A DNA stretch of 64,000 nt, taken from Erinaceus europaeus. Lineage: Eukaryota > Chordata > Mammalia > Eulipotyphla > Erinaceidae. Under the pieces are notes generated by a model, which was not told the DNA's origin, ran no database searches, and saw nothing but the letters and a program-made list of their open reading frames with translations. The translations under genes and the position numbers were made by a program. Location of the stretch: the NCBI RefSeq assembly GCF_950295315.1, contig NC_080179.1, forward strand, positions 70,306,615 through 70,370,614. The letters run 5' to 3'. Positions 45,501 through 57,097 of this stretch are shown here, one piece after another. Within the stretch, counting starts at the first letter, position 1, and every line of letters begins with the position of its first letter.

Positions 45501-45839
45501 CTGAGACCACATCAGCGAAGTTTCCTCCCATGCAGGGAGGCCAGACTCAAAGCTGGCAAGTAAGCAGAGTAAATGCACTATTTTGCCAGCCCAAATGTTG
45601 ATTTTACAGCTACACACACCTAGAACGTATTATAATGCAACGTTACTCCAACAGAAAGTTACACTTAAAAGAAATAAGGACACAGAAATTTAAATGAGGC
45701 AACCAGCAGGTGGTGCAATGAATAACTCTCAAGCATGCTGTCCTGGGTTTATGCTAGGATGATGTTCGGTTCTCTCTCTTTCCAAGTTATTAATTAATTT
45801 TTTTAAAAAAATTCAAATGAGGAAGTAAAATAAAACCCA

Positions 45840-45950
45840 CTTTTTTTTTTTTTAGCTAGAGTTTATGGTGTTTCTGGGGATTGAATCTGGAATCTCAGAG
45901 CCTCAATGTGTCATTTTCATAACCATTATGCTGTTTCCCTAAGCCTCACC
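45840..45950 (-). mobile_element. SINE D
   Basis: Reverse-strand D, diverged: 'ggggattgaatctggaatct', 'cataaccattatgctgtttc'. RBM43 intron 2. Confidence 0.7.
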
Positions 45951-46884
45951 CATAATTCTTTTTTTTCAACACATTTTACATTTTATTTATATTTTAATGC
46001 ACGTTGAGCAATCAGTGCGGTCATGGTGTATTGCATCAGAGCAAGCGCTCTGGGGGGAGCAGGATAGGAGAGAGGGAAGAGAACTGTGGGGTGTGTGTAT
46101 AGTGAGTTTATGTGTTTGTAACAATGCACTGTAAAGCATCAACCCTTTCAAGAAAAAATTTTTTTTAAAAATCAAAAGGAGAAGATGAATCTGAGTAGAC
46201 ATAACTCAAGTACTAAAGGTTCTCTATGAGTGGACTAGTTTCACTTAACTGGTGACAAAGTGATGAATACAGGTTTACTTTTTTGAAATGTTAAAGATAT
46301 GAAGGCAAGTGAAATAGCACATAAAAGGTTGATTCCTCATGCAAAGGATTCACTCTAAACTCTTATTAAATTAGAATAAGCTTCCATCAGACAACACTTA
46401 GTCACAACAGCCTTCAATAGTTCTAGTTACCCAACTCTGTAGCATGTGTTCTAGTAAATCTTATAGATAGGATTCTTTTTATTGAAATGGCTAAGTATCC
46501 CCATAACCTTATAGTATTATAAAACTGTATCAAATCACAAATAAATATTTGCTTTAAGTGGTAAACTTTAGTATCATGATGATATATTTTCAAAAAAAAT
46601 ATCAGAACAAGATTTAGAGAAATAGAAACATTCAAATATGATGTTACTTTTTTTTTCCATGTTAGTAATTCTTTACCTATCCCATTGGGAAAGGCTGTGG
46701 GTTGATTTTAATAGGATGTTTAAAATATGAGTGTCAAGGCAAGAAGAAAAACTGGAGTTCTTTGTTTTCTTATTTACTCATATTACTAACAAATAATCCA
46801 AGGTTTAAAGACATTCAGTGTTGTCCTAAAATTCTAGGGCTAGGACTAGAACAGAGGCCTCTAACTGCCAGGTTGTATGTCTGC

Positions 46885-47825
46885 TATTTTAAAAAATTTT
46901 TTTATTTATTAAAAGGAAACACTGACTAAACCATAGGATAAGAGGGGTACAACTTCACATAATTCCCACCACCAGAACTCTGTATCCCATCCCCTCCCCT
47001 GATAGCTTTCCTATTCTTTAACCCTCTGGGAATATGGACCCAAGGTCATTGTGGGATGCAGAAGGTGGAAGGTCTGGCTTCTGTAATTGTTTCCCCACTG
47101 AACAAGGGCATTGACAGATCTATCCATACTCTCAGCCTGTCTTCCCCTTTCCCTATTGGGGAAGGGCTCTGGGGACGCAGAGCTCCAGGACACATTGGTG
47201 GAGTTGTCTGTCCAGGGAGATCTGGTTTGCATCATGCTAGCATCTGAAACCTGGTGGCTAAAAAGAGAGTTAACATACAAAGCCAAACAAATTGTTGACC
47301 AATCATGGACCTATAGGCTGGAATAGTGCAGATGAAGAGTTGGAGAGGGGGTCGGGGTCTCCGTTTTGTAGATAGCTAGTAGGCGTATTTTAGTTATATA
47401 CTAGTGGTTTTTTGTTTGTTTGTTTGTTTGTTTGTTTGTTTTTTGCCTGAGCCTGAAATGTGATATGCAGGTGGATCCTAATTATTGTCTGGGGAGATGA
47501 TGTCATGGCTGGCAGAAGGACCAGAAAGCTAGATTAGGGAAGAGAGTAGCTCCCAAATATGGGAAAGGTGTATAAATATTGTTGACTGTAAATCCCATCG
47601 ATTTGATCTGATCTGGGGCCCATATTCAGCTTAGGAGCCTATGTGACCTCTGCATCCCTGTAGATCTGAGCTCACATTCTGTGGTCATCAGTAGGAACAT
47701 TCCAATATCAGGACCCATCTTCCTCAGGTGTAGCATAGAGTATGTTGTCCAGCCTCCCTTCAGAAGATGGAACATTCTCTACCATTATTGATCCAAGTTG
47801 AGGGCAAGGTTCTATCCCACCCATA
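46885..47825 (-). mobile_element. Family C retroposon, long copy
   Basis: A near-continuous ~0.94 kb reverse copy. It includes the 3' block, the body, the 'ctccgttttgtagatagcta' segment, a (GTTT)n tract at about 47407-47442 standing for the internal A-rich region, and the 5' block to 'gttgagggcaaggttctat'. A good template for the family. RBM43 intron 2. Confidence 0.7.
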
Positions 47826-48054
47826 ATTCTTTATCTAGACATTATTTTTAAAAAGCTTACCAATCTCCAGAAAAAGCCATTTCAGAAGCCATTTCACACA
47901 TATTTTTGCTAGCATAATACTGCTCCATTTATATATCCAGAACAGAATTTTTTTTAAATCCACCTTAAATTTTACCAATCTCAACAAATCACCTTAATGA
48001 AATTCAGCCTTTCATCTTATTACAGAAGTATTTGTAAGATTATAGAAGCATAAC

Positions 48055-48470
<416 letters not shown>

Positions 48471-48551
48471 TTATCTGCATTTCTACTTAATAAAGTCCAT
48501 CTCACACACCAGTGGGGATGGTTATTCTATTCAATAAAAATGATGGTACTG

Positions 48552-48762
48552 GGGGCCAGGTGGTGGTGCACCTGGTTAAATGCTCACATTACAGTATGAA
48601 AGGTCCTAGGTTCAAGCCCCTGGTCCCCACCTATAGGGGGAAAGCTTCACAAGTGATGAAGCAGGCCTTCTGGGGTCTAGCTATCTCTCTCCTGCTCTAT
48701 CTCCCTCTCCCCTCTCAATCTCTCTCTGTCTGTATCCAATAATAAATAAAGTTAATGTTTTT
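48552..48762 (+). mobile_element. SINE B with perfect target-site duplication
   Basis: TGGTGCACCTGG, GGTTCAAGCCC, and a tail of AATAATAAATAAA. Flanked by AAATGATGGTACTG at 48538-48551 and 48763-48776. RBM43 intron 1, about 120 bases from exon 2. Confidence 0.95.
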
Positions 48763-48837
48763 AAATGATGGTACTGCTGACAAGATACCTGAAAAAAAAA
48801 ATTTAGGAGTCTTGTCTCCATATACCAATATGGCCTT

Positions 48838-49062
48838 TTAAAAAAATTTTCTTTTATTATTTTCATTTATTGGATAGAAACAGCCAGAAATCGAGAGGGA
48901 AGGGTGAGATAAAGAGGGAGAGAGAGAGAGAGAGAGACACCTGCAGGCCTGCTTCACCATTAGTAAAGTTTTCTCCCTACAGATGGGGACCAAGGGCTCA
49001 AACTCGGGTCCTTGCACATTGTAGTATGTGCACTCAACCAGGTGCGCCACCACCTGGCCCCG
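48838..49062 (-). mobile_element. SINE B
   Basis: Reverse strand; head 'gcgccaccacctggccccg' well preserved, (GA)n expansion at 48915-48938. Confidence 0.9.
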
Positions 49063-49147
49063 ACTCTTTTTGATTTTGAAAGTGAACTCCCGTTGGATAA
49101 GGGCAAGAGACTGGCCCACTTAATAATGGCCTGTTTGGTCAATATCA

Positions 49148-50690
49148 CACCATCTGATCATCTGGGGCCCTAGTTAGGGAATCCTCGGATTCCCATCCAC
49201 ATATGATGGACTTTGTCCTCTAAAGGGTCCCTTCTCCACTACTACTGGTCGCTTCCATAAGGAACAGCGTCTTGTGGGCCCTCTCAGGACTTTGGCTCTA
49301 CCATAAAGCAATGAAGGTACGGATAACCCCAGTCTATGAAGGGAGGCTGGGGGTATCCTACTCTGCCACTTGAAAAAAAAAAAAAACTGGTCCTGAAATG
49401 AGCACAGCCTGCAATGTTCCTCAGATGTGACCATGAGCTATAAGCTCAGACCAATAGGGACTTAGAGGTCACACAGGCTCTGGCACTAAATATAAATATG
49501 CATTTACATCTGGGCCCTGGAACAGGTGGATGGAGGGAACTAGTTCATTTTAGCCATTTTATAAGCATGGGAGCTACTTCTTTCCCTAATCCAACTCTCT
49601 AGCCCTTTTCTCCACTCTGACACCATTCTCTTAGAAAACATTCCCAACCAATCTCAGGCTGGCTACCAAACTCAAGCAAAACTATCATAGCTGTGTGCCC
49701 CCTGGAACACGCCTAAAATGGTTCTCCTAGCTTTCTTCTACCCTAACACCCCTAATCTCATCTGCTCTGATCCTACTTTCTGGTTCCTTTTCATTAACCA
49801 CCTTGTCTTAGGTCCTGCCACCTTCCAGACACCAGGCTACAGATGCTACCATGACTCCACCCTGACTTCTGTGGGCAGACGACCTCACCAATGTGTCCTG
49901 GACCCTTGCACCTCCAGAGCTCTGGTCCACTAGGGAGAAACAGAAACAGGCTGGGGGGGAGTCGGGCGTAACTCAGCGGGTTAAGCGTAGGCGGCGCAAA
50001 GCACAAAGATCGGCATAAGGATCCCGGTTCGAGCCCCTGACTCCCCACCTGCAGGGGAGTCGCTTCACAGGTTGTGAAGCAGGTCCGCAGGTGTCTATCT
50101 TTCTCTCCCCCTCTGTCTTCCCCTCCTCTCTCCATTTCTCTCTGTCCTATCCAACAACGATGACAGCTATAACAACAACAACGATAAACAACAAGGGCAA
50201 CAAAAGGGAAAATAAATAATTAAATAAATAAATGTAAAAAAAAATTAAAAGAAACAGGCTGGGGGTGTGGATCGAAATGTCAACACCCATGCAGCTACAG
50301 AAGCCAGAACTCCTACCTTCTGCTCCCCATAAACAACCTTGATCCAGACTCCCAGCAGGGAAGAAGTGATAGGATGAAGATAAGAGGACTCTGCACTCCA
50401 GCTCCATCAGCGCCCAGAGAGAGAGAAGGACAAGGAGAGGGACATATGGAGATGGTCATGATGTCATGAATGGCTTAGAAGGAAAGAGATAATTGAGTCA
50501 GAAAAAGAAGGGGCAGCTATGTATAAATGTGGACAGATAGTTGTAGAGAAGATGGTTGGCCCATGTCTACAACTTTAGGGGAACTGTGGTGGATTGTAGT
50601 GGGGAGAGTGAAGATTCAGAACTCTGGGGGTGGAAGTGGTGTGGATTCAAACCCCTGTCGACACGTAATTCTGTAGTATAAAAATACAAA
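49148..50690 (+). mobile_element. Family C retroposon, most complete copy
   Basis: About 1.2 kb once the SINE is removed. The 5' block ('gatcatctggggcccta', 'gggaatcctcggattccc') is followed by the body to 'gggagaaacagaaacagg', where the SINE sits. The rest then runs to the 'aacccctgtcgac' end and A-rich tail near 50690. No long reading frame, no tRNA boxes and no paired LTRs were identified. Confidence 0.65.
49958..50250 (+). mobile_element. SINE A with perfect target-site duplication
   Basis: Head 'gagtcgggcgtaactcagcg', box B GGTTCGAGCCC, CAA-rich tail. Flanked by GAAACAGGCTGGGGG at 49943-49957 and 50251-50265. Inserted in the family C copy. Confidence 0.95.
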
Positions 50691-50719
50691 AAATTAAAAA
50701 GTGAACTCCACCTCCCATA

Positions 50720-50825
50720 TTTTTTTAAACCAGAGCTATGGTGGTGCCAGGGATTGAACCTGGGACCTCAGAGACTCAGACATTAATCTTTTTGAGTCAT
50801 CATTATGTTATCCCCTAAGCCCTGA
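50720..50825 (-). mobile_element. SINE D
   Basis: Reverse strand, diverged: 'aaaccagagctatggtggtg', 'gattgaacctggg', 'catcattatgttatcccc'. Confidence 0.75.
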
Positions 50826-50929
50826 TCCCCCGTTATATTATTTATAAATAGGATACATTGTTTAATATATATCTGATTTTAGAAAAAGCCTGAAAATAAT
50901 GGAAACCAGAAATTATTTTTTTAATATTT

Positions 50930-51150
50930 TCTTTTTTATTTTTTGTATTATCTTTATTTATTTATTGGATAGAGATAGCCAGAAACTGAGAGGGAACTGG
51001 GTAATAGAGAGGGAGAGAGAAAGAGACACCTGCAGCCCTGCTTCACCGCTTGCAAAGCTTTCTTCCTGCAGGTGGGGGCTGAGGACTCGAACCCAGGTCC
51101 TTGAGCATTGTAGCATGTGCGCTCAACCAGGTGCACCACCACTTGGCCCC
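50930..51150 (-). mobile_element. SINE B
   Basis: Reverse strand; 'attggatagagatagccaga', inverted box B, head 'caccaccacttggcccc'. Similar CCAGAAATT(A/C)TT sequences flank it. Confidence 0.88.
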
Positions 51151-51329
51151 AGAAATTCTTAAAAATACATCTGAGATATAAATCTTTGAGTATATGTGCT
51201 GCCGAAGCAAGCACAAGATATAAATCTTTTAATTAAAGATAAACAATGAAATCCATCACAAAATATATAGGAGACAGCTGTGTTTTCTTGATTATAGAGT
51301 CTGAAATATAAAAGTAAAAAAAAAGGGGT

Positions 51330-51525
51330 GGGGGGAGATTGTCGGAACACCTGGCTGAGCACACACGCCGCAACGTGCAAGGAGCGGACTTCAAGTCCCC
51401 AGTCCTCACTTGCAGGGAGAAAGCTTTGCAAGCCTTGAAGCAGTGTTGTGGGTCCTCTTCCTCTCTCCCTATCTTCCCCTTCCCTCTGTTTTTCTCAGTC
51501 CCTATCAAATAAATAAATAATTTTT
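51330..51525 (+). mobile_element. SINE B, diverged
   Basis: 'cggaacacctggctgagcac', 'tcaagtccccagtcctcact', tail of AATAAATAAATAA. Confidence 0.75.
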
Positions 51526-51770
51526 TAAAGGAAAAGATACATATGTGTACTTCCCCTGCATTTATCTTTTCTTTGTTTCTTTTTTCTTTTCTTTTTTTGC
51601 CAGAAACAGAAAAAAAAAATTAATCAAAAGTGGCAGGGCTTATGAAATAGCTCACTTGGCTAGTGTGCTATTTGCCATGTGCATGACCCAGGATCAAGTC
51701 TCCAAGCTCCAATGCACTGAAGGAATCTTCAGTGCTATAGTCTCGTTCACTTTTCCTGGATCCTTCTAAA

Positions 51771-51957
51771 AGGAAGAAAGAAAGAAAGAAAGAAAGAATG
51801 GAAGGAAGGAAGGAGGGAGGGAGAGACAGAGGGAGGGAGGGAAGGAGGGAGGAAGGAAGGAAGGAAGGAAGGAAGAGAGAGACGGAGGGAGGGAGGGAAG
51901 GAAGGAAGGAAGGAAGGAAGGAAGGAAGGAAGGAAGACGGGAGGGAAGGAGGGCGGG
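51771..51957. repeat. (GGAA)n/(GGGA)n/(GAAA)n purine array
   Basis: Uninterrupted purine-rich array in RBM43 intron 1. Long frames across it are artefacts. Confidence 0.95.
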
Positions 51958-51964
51958 CAAACAG

Positions 51965-52115
51965 GCAGTTTCTAAGACTCTGTGAGAAATATGGTGGTTA
52001 TCTTTGCCAAGGTGGGAAGACAGAACTTTAGTGATGGGTGAAGTGTGGAAGTATACTTTATAATCTTACAGTCTGGTAACCCACTATTACATACAAATAA
52101 AAAAAATGACAAAAA
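51965..52115 (+). mobile_element. Family C terminal fragment
   Basis: 'ctaagactctgtgagaaata' to 'aatcttacagtctggtaacc' and an A-rich end. Bases 52120-52985 hold no exon and only a degenerate SINE near 52510-52630. Confidence 0.5.
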
Positions 52116-52989
52116 AATTCAGATAACTAAATCACATAGTGAAACAGCAAATATATAAAAAAATATATCTCCATACTGGCTTAAGTGTTACCATGTAATC
52201 ATGTAAATTAGTTCTTCCTAGTGGATGGAGAAATAGAAAGCAAAAGAGATTTTTCAAGACTTTCAAAGGATTTTAATTCACAAATTTGTCCTGATTTACT
52301 ATGGGGCTCTGACAGCCCATGTCCACCTCTATAGCCTCTATGGGTAAAGAGATAGGGAAATAGGTTCCTTTCTAGTCTTCACTCCTGTCAAAGAGAAAAA
52401 ATTCAATCACATTAAATTCACAAAATCTTACTACATCTCTGTCATCATCAATACTAATCTCATTTTTTAATGTAAGAGTCTTCGTTGAATTTCTTTGAGA
52501 TCAAAGAAATAAGTGGATAAAGTTTTGGACTCTCAAGCATGAGATGCCAAATTCAGTCCCAGCACCACGTGTGCCAACATGATGCTCTAGCTCTCACTCT
52601 CCTTCGCTAATGAATAAATCCGTAAAAAAGAAAAAAAGGGGAAAATAAATTTCTCCTTAAGCCACTGTTCTTAGAAGGAAAAATACAAGGAAACCATAGT
52701 TCACGGTATATTCTTGCTTTGCAAGAACTCACTAATTTTTATGCATCGTCAAAGAAATTATTTCATTGGCCTGACCATGCCTGAGACAGTCTAAGAGCAA
52801 ACATACCCAGCTTTGTCAAGGTCAACTGTGAATGATGATAGTTATTAATCTTTCATCTCCATGATTAAAATGATAAGTAAATAACCCTTTCAAGAATTTC
52901 CAGAGATAAAGGTTTTGAAACAACAGCAGCGTTTTAATCAAGATGTATGAAGATGCTGGCATGGTCTCAGCACTAATGACATAGCTGAG

Positions 52990-53180
52990 CAAACTTTTTT
53001 TTATTTGATAAGACAAAGAAAAGTATAAAGTAGAGAAGGGAAAATAGAGAGGGACAGAGAAAGAGAAACAACTAAACCACGCATGAAATTTCCCCCTTGC
53101 AGGTGGGGAACAAGGGCTTGATCCCAGATCCTTGCACATGGTAACATGTGTGCTCACCTAGGTGCAACACTATCCCTCCC
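52990..53180 (-). mobile_element. SINE B
   Basis: Reverse strand, diverged; 'ttatttgataagacaaagaa', 'cttgcaggtggggaacaagg', 'cctaggtgcaacactatccc'. Confidence 0.75.
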
Positions 53181-53313
53181 TGGGAAATTTCTAACTATGG
53201 AATCAAAGACCAAAAACTCACGAGGAAAAACTTTTGAGTATCTTTCTGTAAAACACTAATGAGAAATAGTCAATGTACTTGTTTTACATTGCTCTCCTTA
53301 AAATCATGTATCT

Positions 53314-53612
53314 TCGGAGTCCAGCGGTAGCACAGCGGGTTAAGCGCATGTGGCACAAAGCACTAGGACCAGCGTGAGGATGCCGGTTCGAGCCCCCGGC
53401 TCCCCACCTGCAGGTGGGGAGTCGCTTCACAGGCAGTGAAGCAGGTCTGCAATTGTCTATCTTTCTCTCCCTCTCTGTCTTCCCTTCTTCTCTCCATTTC
53501 TCTCTGTCCTAACTAACAATAATGACATCAATAACAACAATAAGTACAACAACAATGAAAAACAAGGGCAACAAAAGAGAAAATACATATAAAAAATTAA
53601 ATTAAATGAAAA
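53314..53612 (+). mobile_element. SINE A
   Basis: Young-looking copy: TAGCACAGCGGG, GGTTCGAGCCC. ATCATGTAT occurs just before and just after it, part of a probable target-site duplication. Confidence 0.9.
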
Positions 53613-53619
53613 AATGAAT

Positions 53620-53800
53620 CATGTATTTTTATCTCATTAATTCTGCAGCCTGCTACCTTACAGTACTGTCTAATGACTTCTAAAAACTTTTCTACTGGAG
53701 TCTTCAGTTTTCTACGTACACTGGTATGTTGTCTGCAAGTAGCAATAATTATATTTCTCTTCCAATAAGTTGATGGTTTGGTTAAGGATGAAATGTGGGG
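53620..53800 (-). mobile_element. L1 ORF2 fragment
   Basis: Corresponds to about 13095-13280 of the main L1 ('cagcctgctaccttacagta', 'tctacgtacactggtatgtt'). RBM43 intron 1. Confidence 0.8.
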
Positions 53801-54229
53801 GGATGTGGAGCTATAAATTCTTAAATCCTGTAAATTAAAATTTTCTCAATGAAAATAAATACCAATCTTCTTGGGCATCTTCTTTCCCGCCTGTCAGTCA
53901 ACAAAACCGCACTAGGATTTCAACTTTGTATTCCCTTCGCATAGCTCCAACCCCTAGCATTTCAGGGGTCAGTTAGGGGCTTGCTGCTGTTTTCAAACCC
54001 TTCCTGGAAAGAACCCAGAAGGCTGAATCTTGAATTTGCTAATGGTCCTTGCTAGCCAGCACAGATGGTGCAAACACAAGAGCCCTTTGTGTGTGGACCA
54101 AAGGCAGAGACCACCAGAGAGAGAAGCATTCCCACTTGGGCTGTTAAGACACCGGGAAGTTTTGGTAACTTGCACCCTGAACTTGAATCCTCCTTACAAG
54201 TTGTTACTTCCATTTGCGGGTCGTTTATA

Positions 54230-54640
54230 GGAAGACAGTCCACCTCTGACACCGCCCAAGCGGGGAACGACCCCTGGACCTGAGCTCAGCAGCTGAGCCC
54301 ATGGCGAGGAACTTGGGGTGCAGGAGGCCCCCAGGCGCACGCTCGGGATGGGTGGAGCCGTGCAGCCGGGCGAGGCACGTTCACAGGCGTGTGCACCCCC
54401 GCACAGAGGCTGAAAGCGGGAGACCAAAGCTGGAGGCATCGCCTGGGAATCCTGAGGGTCCATTCTGCCACCCGGCCACCCCTGCACTCTAGCTAACCTC
54501 CTGCCTACACCCTGCCCCCGAAAAACCCAAAACAAAAGCAACTTGCCATGGCGGAGGAGACACGCTGGGCAGAGCCCGGGAGCGCCTGCAGCGGTGGGGC
54601 GGGGCGGGCAGCCCCTGCTTTTGGTTTTGGTTTTGTTTCC
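54230..54640 (-). promoter_or_regulatory. RBM43: CpG island, RBM43 promoter and exon 1 region
   Basis: The only clearly CpG-rich, GC-rich stretch of the window outside L1 and SINEs. It contains the candidate RBM43 start-codon exon. A GC-box cluster (ggggcggggcgggc, 54596-54609) lies about 50 bases upstream of the ATG. Further upstream the minus strand reads 'aggaaacaaaaccaaaacc', with a GGAA core that is only weakly ISRE-like. The transcription start site cannot be fixed from sequence. Confidence 0.7.
54547..54549 (-). CDS. RBM43: RBM43, initiator codon at the end of exon 1
   Basis: Minus strand reads 'ctcctccgccATG' and then 'gcaagttg'. Only the Met is coded here; joining ATG to the next exon's GCATCAGTTTTG gives MASVLN, the N-terminus I recall for human RBM43. 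The context GCCATGG is a strong Kozak match. The implied donor is ATG/GCAAGT, a GC rather than GT donor with good intron-side consensus. Without splicing here the frame runs MASCFCFGFFGGRV and stops. About 110 bases upstream contain no other ATG. The assignment rests on phase, CpG island and N-terminal match, not on transcripts. Confidence 0.72.
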
Positions 54641-54744
54641 TTCTTCCTCAGAGACCACTGCGAAGGGCCAGCTCCTCCCATATGTGCAGTTCTGCTGCCT
54701 CCGGGTTTTTTCGTTTGTTTGTTTGCTTTTTTTTTTTTTCTCCT

Positions 54745-54900
54745 GTCCTTTATATCATGGGACATAAGGAAACGGAGAGTCTACAGAGAAGGAGAGAGAC
54801 AGACACACACCTGCAACAGTGCAGGTGGGAACTAAGGGGCTTGAACCAGTGTCCTTGTACATGACTACATGAGCAATCAACCACTAAGTCACCTCAAGGG
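54745..54900 (-). mobile_element. Degenerate SINE B upstream of the RBM43 promoter
   Basis: 'cctgcaacagtgcaggtggg', 'gcttgaaccagtgtccttgt', ending 'aagtcacctc'. A pure (CA)n tract follows at 54937-54986. Confidence 0.6.
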
Positions 54901-54930
54901 TTTGTTGTAACTTCTGAAAGAGAAGTCCAC

Positions 54931-54936
<6 letters not shown>

Positions 54937-54986
<50 letters not shown>
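54937..54986. repeat. (CA)n microsatellite
   Basis: Pure run of about 25 CA units, about 400 bases upstream of the RBM43 start codon. Confidence 0.95.
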
Positions 54987-54989
<3 letters not shown>

Positions 54990-54990
<1 letters not shown>

Positions 54991-56027
54991 CTTCTCTGCG
55001 GTGCCAGGTAGAATCTGAATGTCTCTCAAAGCCTACCTAGCTCCTCCTCTCAGTCACCTGCTCAGCCCTGGACAAGGCTGGGCACAGGATGAAAAATCCT
55101 TGACCCCTGTCCACCCAGACTCAAACTCCTGAGTCTAGCACACAAAAGCAACCAGGAAATCCTCCACGGTGAGTTTCTTTTCCTTTGCCTCATTTATTTT
55201 TTAATTTTTTTAAATTCATTTTTTAACAATGTTAAAATACAGATCTTTATTTAGAATTGAGAATTAACCAATGCAGACAGGTTGTAAAAAGCTGTGTCCT
55301 CTGAGGCTGGATTCCTGATTTCCAGGCTGAATTCTCCAACAGGACAATGACAGGCAGCCTCCCTAGAATAGAATGGCTGGGAATCAGGTCACCCTCCAGC
55401 ATGGATTCCTGGCTTAAAGATGTACAGGCTTCAAACCATGTTTATAGAGCTAATCTGGAGCAAGTTGATTCTACTTCCCATAGTCACTTCTTCATTCCCA
55501 AGAAAGCTCACAGCTCAGAAAATATCTATCAGTCACAGTGATCAGACTGGGGCAGTTCTAATTCATTTTTATCAGAGCACTGCTTATGGTAGTGTAGGGG
55601 ACTGAACCTGAAATTTTGGAGGCTCTGGCATGGAAACCTTTTGCAATAGCATTATAGCTCCCCCAGCCCCCACATGATAGATTTCAGGGGAAGCCTGCCA
55701 CCTCAGTGCCACAGACAACCACATGCGATCACCCCAACTTCACTGCTGACAAAGGCTTTATTGCCATTTTGCTGTTTGAAAGAGCAGTGGATGTTCAAGT
55801 CCACCTTCTTGTGCCCTCACTTGGGGATCTTTCATAGAGGCAAAAGGAGAGGAGGCTGGAAAAACCAGGAGCTGACTTCTGGAACACATGGAAGAGGTAC
55901 CTGCAGAGTGCAAGCCCCTGGGTGGCAATGGCTCATCTGTGGCTTTCCTCCTGAAGCAGCTAGAGACAGGGCTTAACTTCTCCCATTAGGGGAAAGGAAG
56001 AGCAAAGCCAGTCAGATTTTCTTTTTC
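54990..56027. other. NMI-RBM43 intergenic DNA
   Basis: No exon recognised. A reverse SINE D lies at about 55565-55675. The remainder is low-copy and may hold shared regulatory sequence, which cannot be shown here. Confidence 0.4.
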
Positions 56028-56170
56028 AAGGTGGCTGGAGAGATAGCATAATGGTTATGCAAAAAACCTTTCTATGCCTGAGCCTCCAAAGTTCCTGGTT
56101 CAATTCCAAGCATCACCAAAAGCTAGAACTGAGCGGTGCTCTGGTAAAAAAAAAAAAAAAAAAAAAAAGT
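56028..56170 (+). mobile_element. SINE D
   Basis: 'agatagcataatggttatgc', box B GGTTCAATTCC, 'ggtgctctggt', poly(A). A second, reverse, diverged D is at about 56405-56500. Confidence 0.88.
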
Positions 56171-56776
56171 GCTGACTTTTTGTTTTCTAAATTTACATTT
56201 AGCATAGGAACTGATCCTTAGAAAATCGTCCCCATAAGCCAAGCACAAAGAGCTATTTTCTTTGTCTAAACTAATTTGTCAATTTCAGGTCACCGCCTCC
56301 CTCCACTGCAATCCTAATCCTTTAGAGCTAAGGTTTCCATAGCTTCAAAATCAACAGGAACATGAGTGAAATTGACAAATGGCTGGCAAATTAATACTCG
56401 GTTCCTTTGTTTATTTCTTTATTTTTGCCATAGCACTACTCAACTCTGACTCATGGTGGTTTGAAGACTGAACCTGGAACTTTGGAGCCATCTGCTTTTT
56501 CCTTATTCTACGATTTTCAGTCCATTTAACAAACTGTTTTCATTGGAAGTACAAAAGAAAGGAAATTCTGGCCTTTATAAGCTCTAATTGATGAGAATCT
56601 GTCTTAGAAGGAATCACTTGGTACTTGGCACTGTGGGTGAAAGAAGGTTCAAGACAAAGATCACAGAGACTCAGGAAAATACCTTTGAAGTGGTGGCAAG
56701 AAATGCCATAGCAAGTGGGAAGATGCCTCTAAAACTCAGTCAAGTTAACAGTTATCAGGAATTGCTGAATGTAACA

Positions 56777-56782
56777 TTTATT
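56777..56782 (-). terminator. NMI: Candidate NMI polyadenylation signal
   Basis: AATAAA on the minus strand 316 bases past the NMI stop. It is the first canonical hexamer downstream outside a SINE. Confidence 0.4.
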
Positions 56783-57097
56783 TTGGATAAATGTTGAGTC
56801 AAACTGGGATACTGGTAGACCTGACCCACAAGACAGAGGAAGAAATGGCAAAGGTGACGTTCAACAGACATGAAGCCTGTCGACATACTTCATGAACAAA
56901 AGTGTTTGTAAAACAGTGCACTTAGTGAGTTTCTAAGATGCAGGCCGTTTTGAAGCAAAGAGCTTAAAATCCTATCAAAATGTATTTTACATCTGAGAAG
57001 AAATTTCATTTTTTGACAGAAAAGGATCGGTGTTATTTGTTCATTTGTTTGTTTTGGCCAGACACTGGCAATGATTAGGACTCAGAAGCTCTACTTT

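Noticed and set aside
54194..54658. 154-codon minus-strand frame over the CpG island
   Set aside because: GC-rich chance frame that overlaps RBM43 exon 1 in another phase. No family motif. The MASVLN splice model explains the locus better.
56588..56797. 69-codon plus-strand frame beyond NMI
   Set aside because: Antisense to the probable NMI 3'UTR. No homologue recognised and no splice context.
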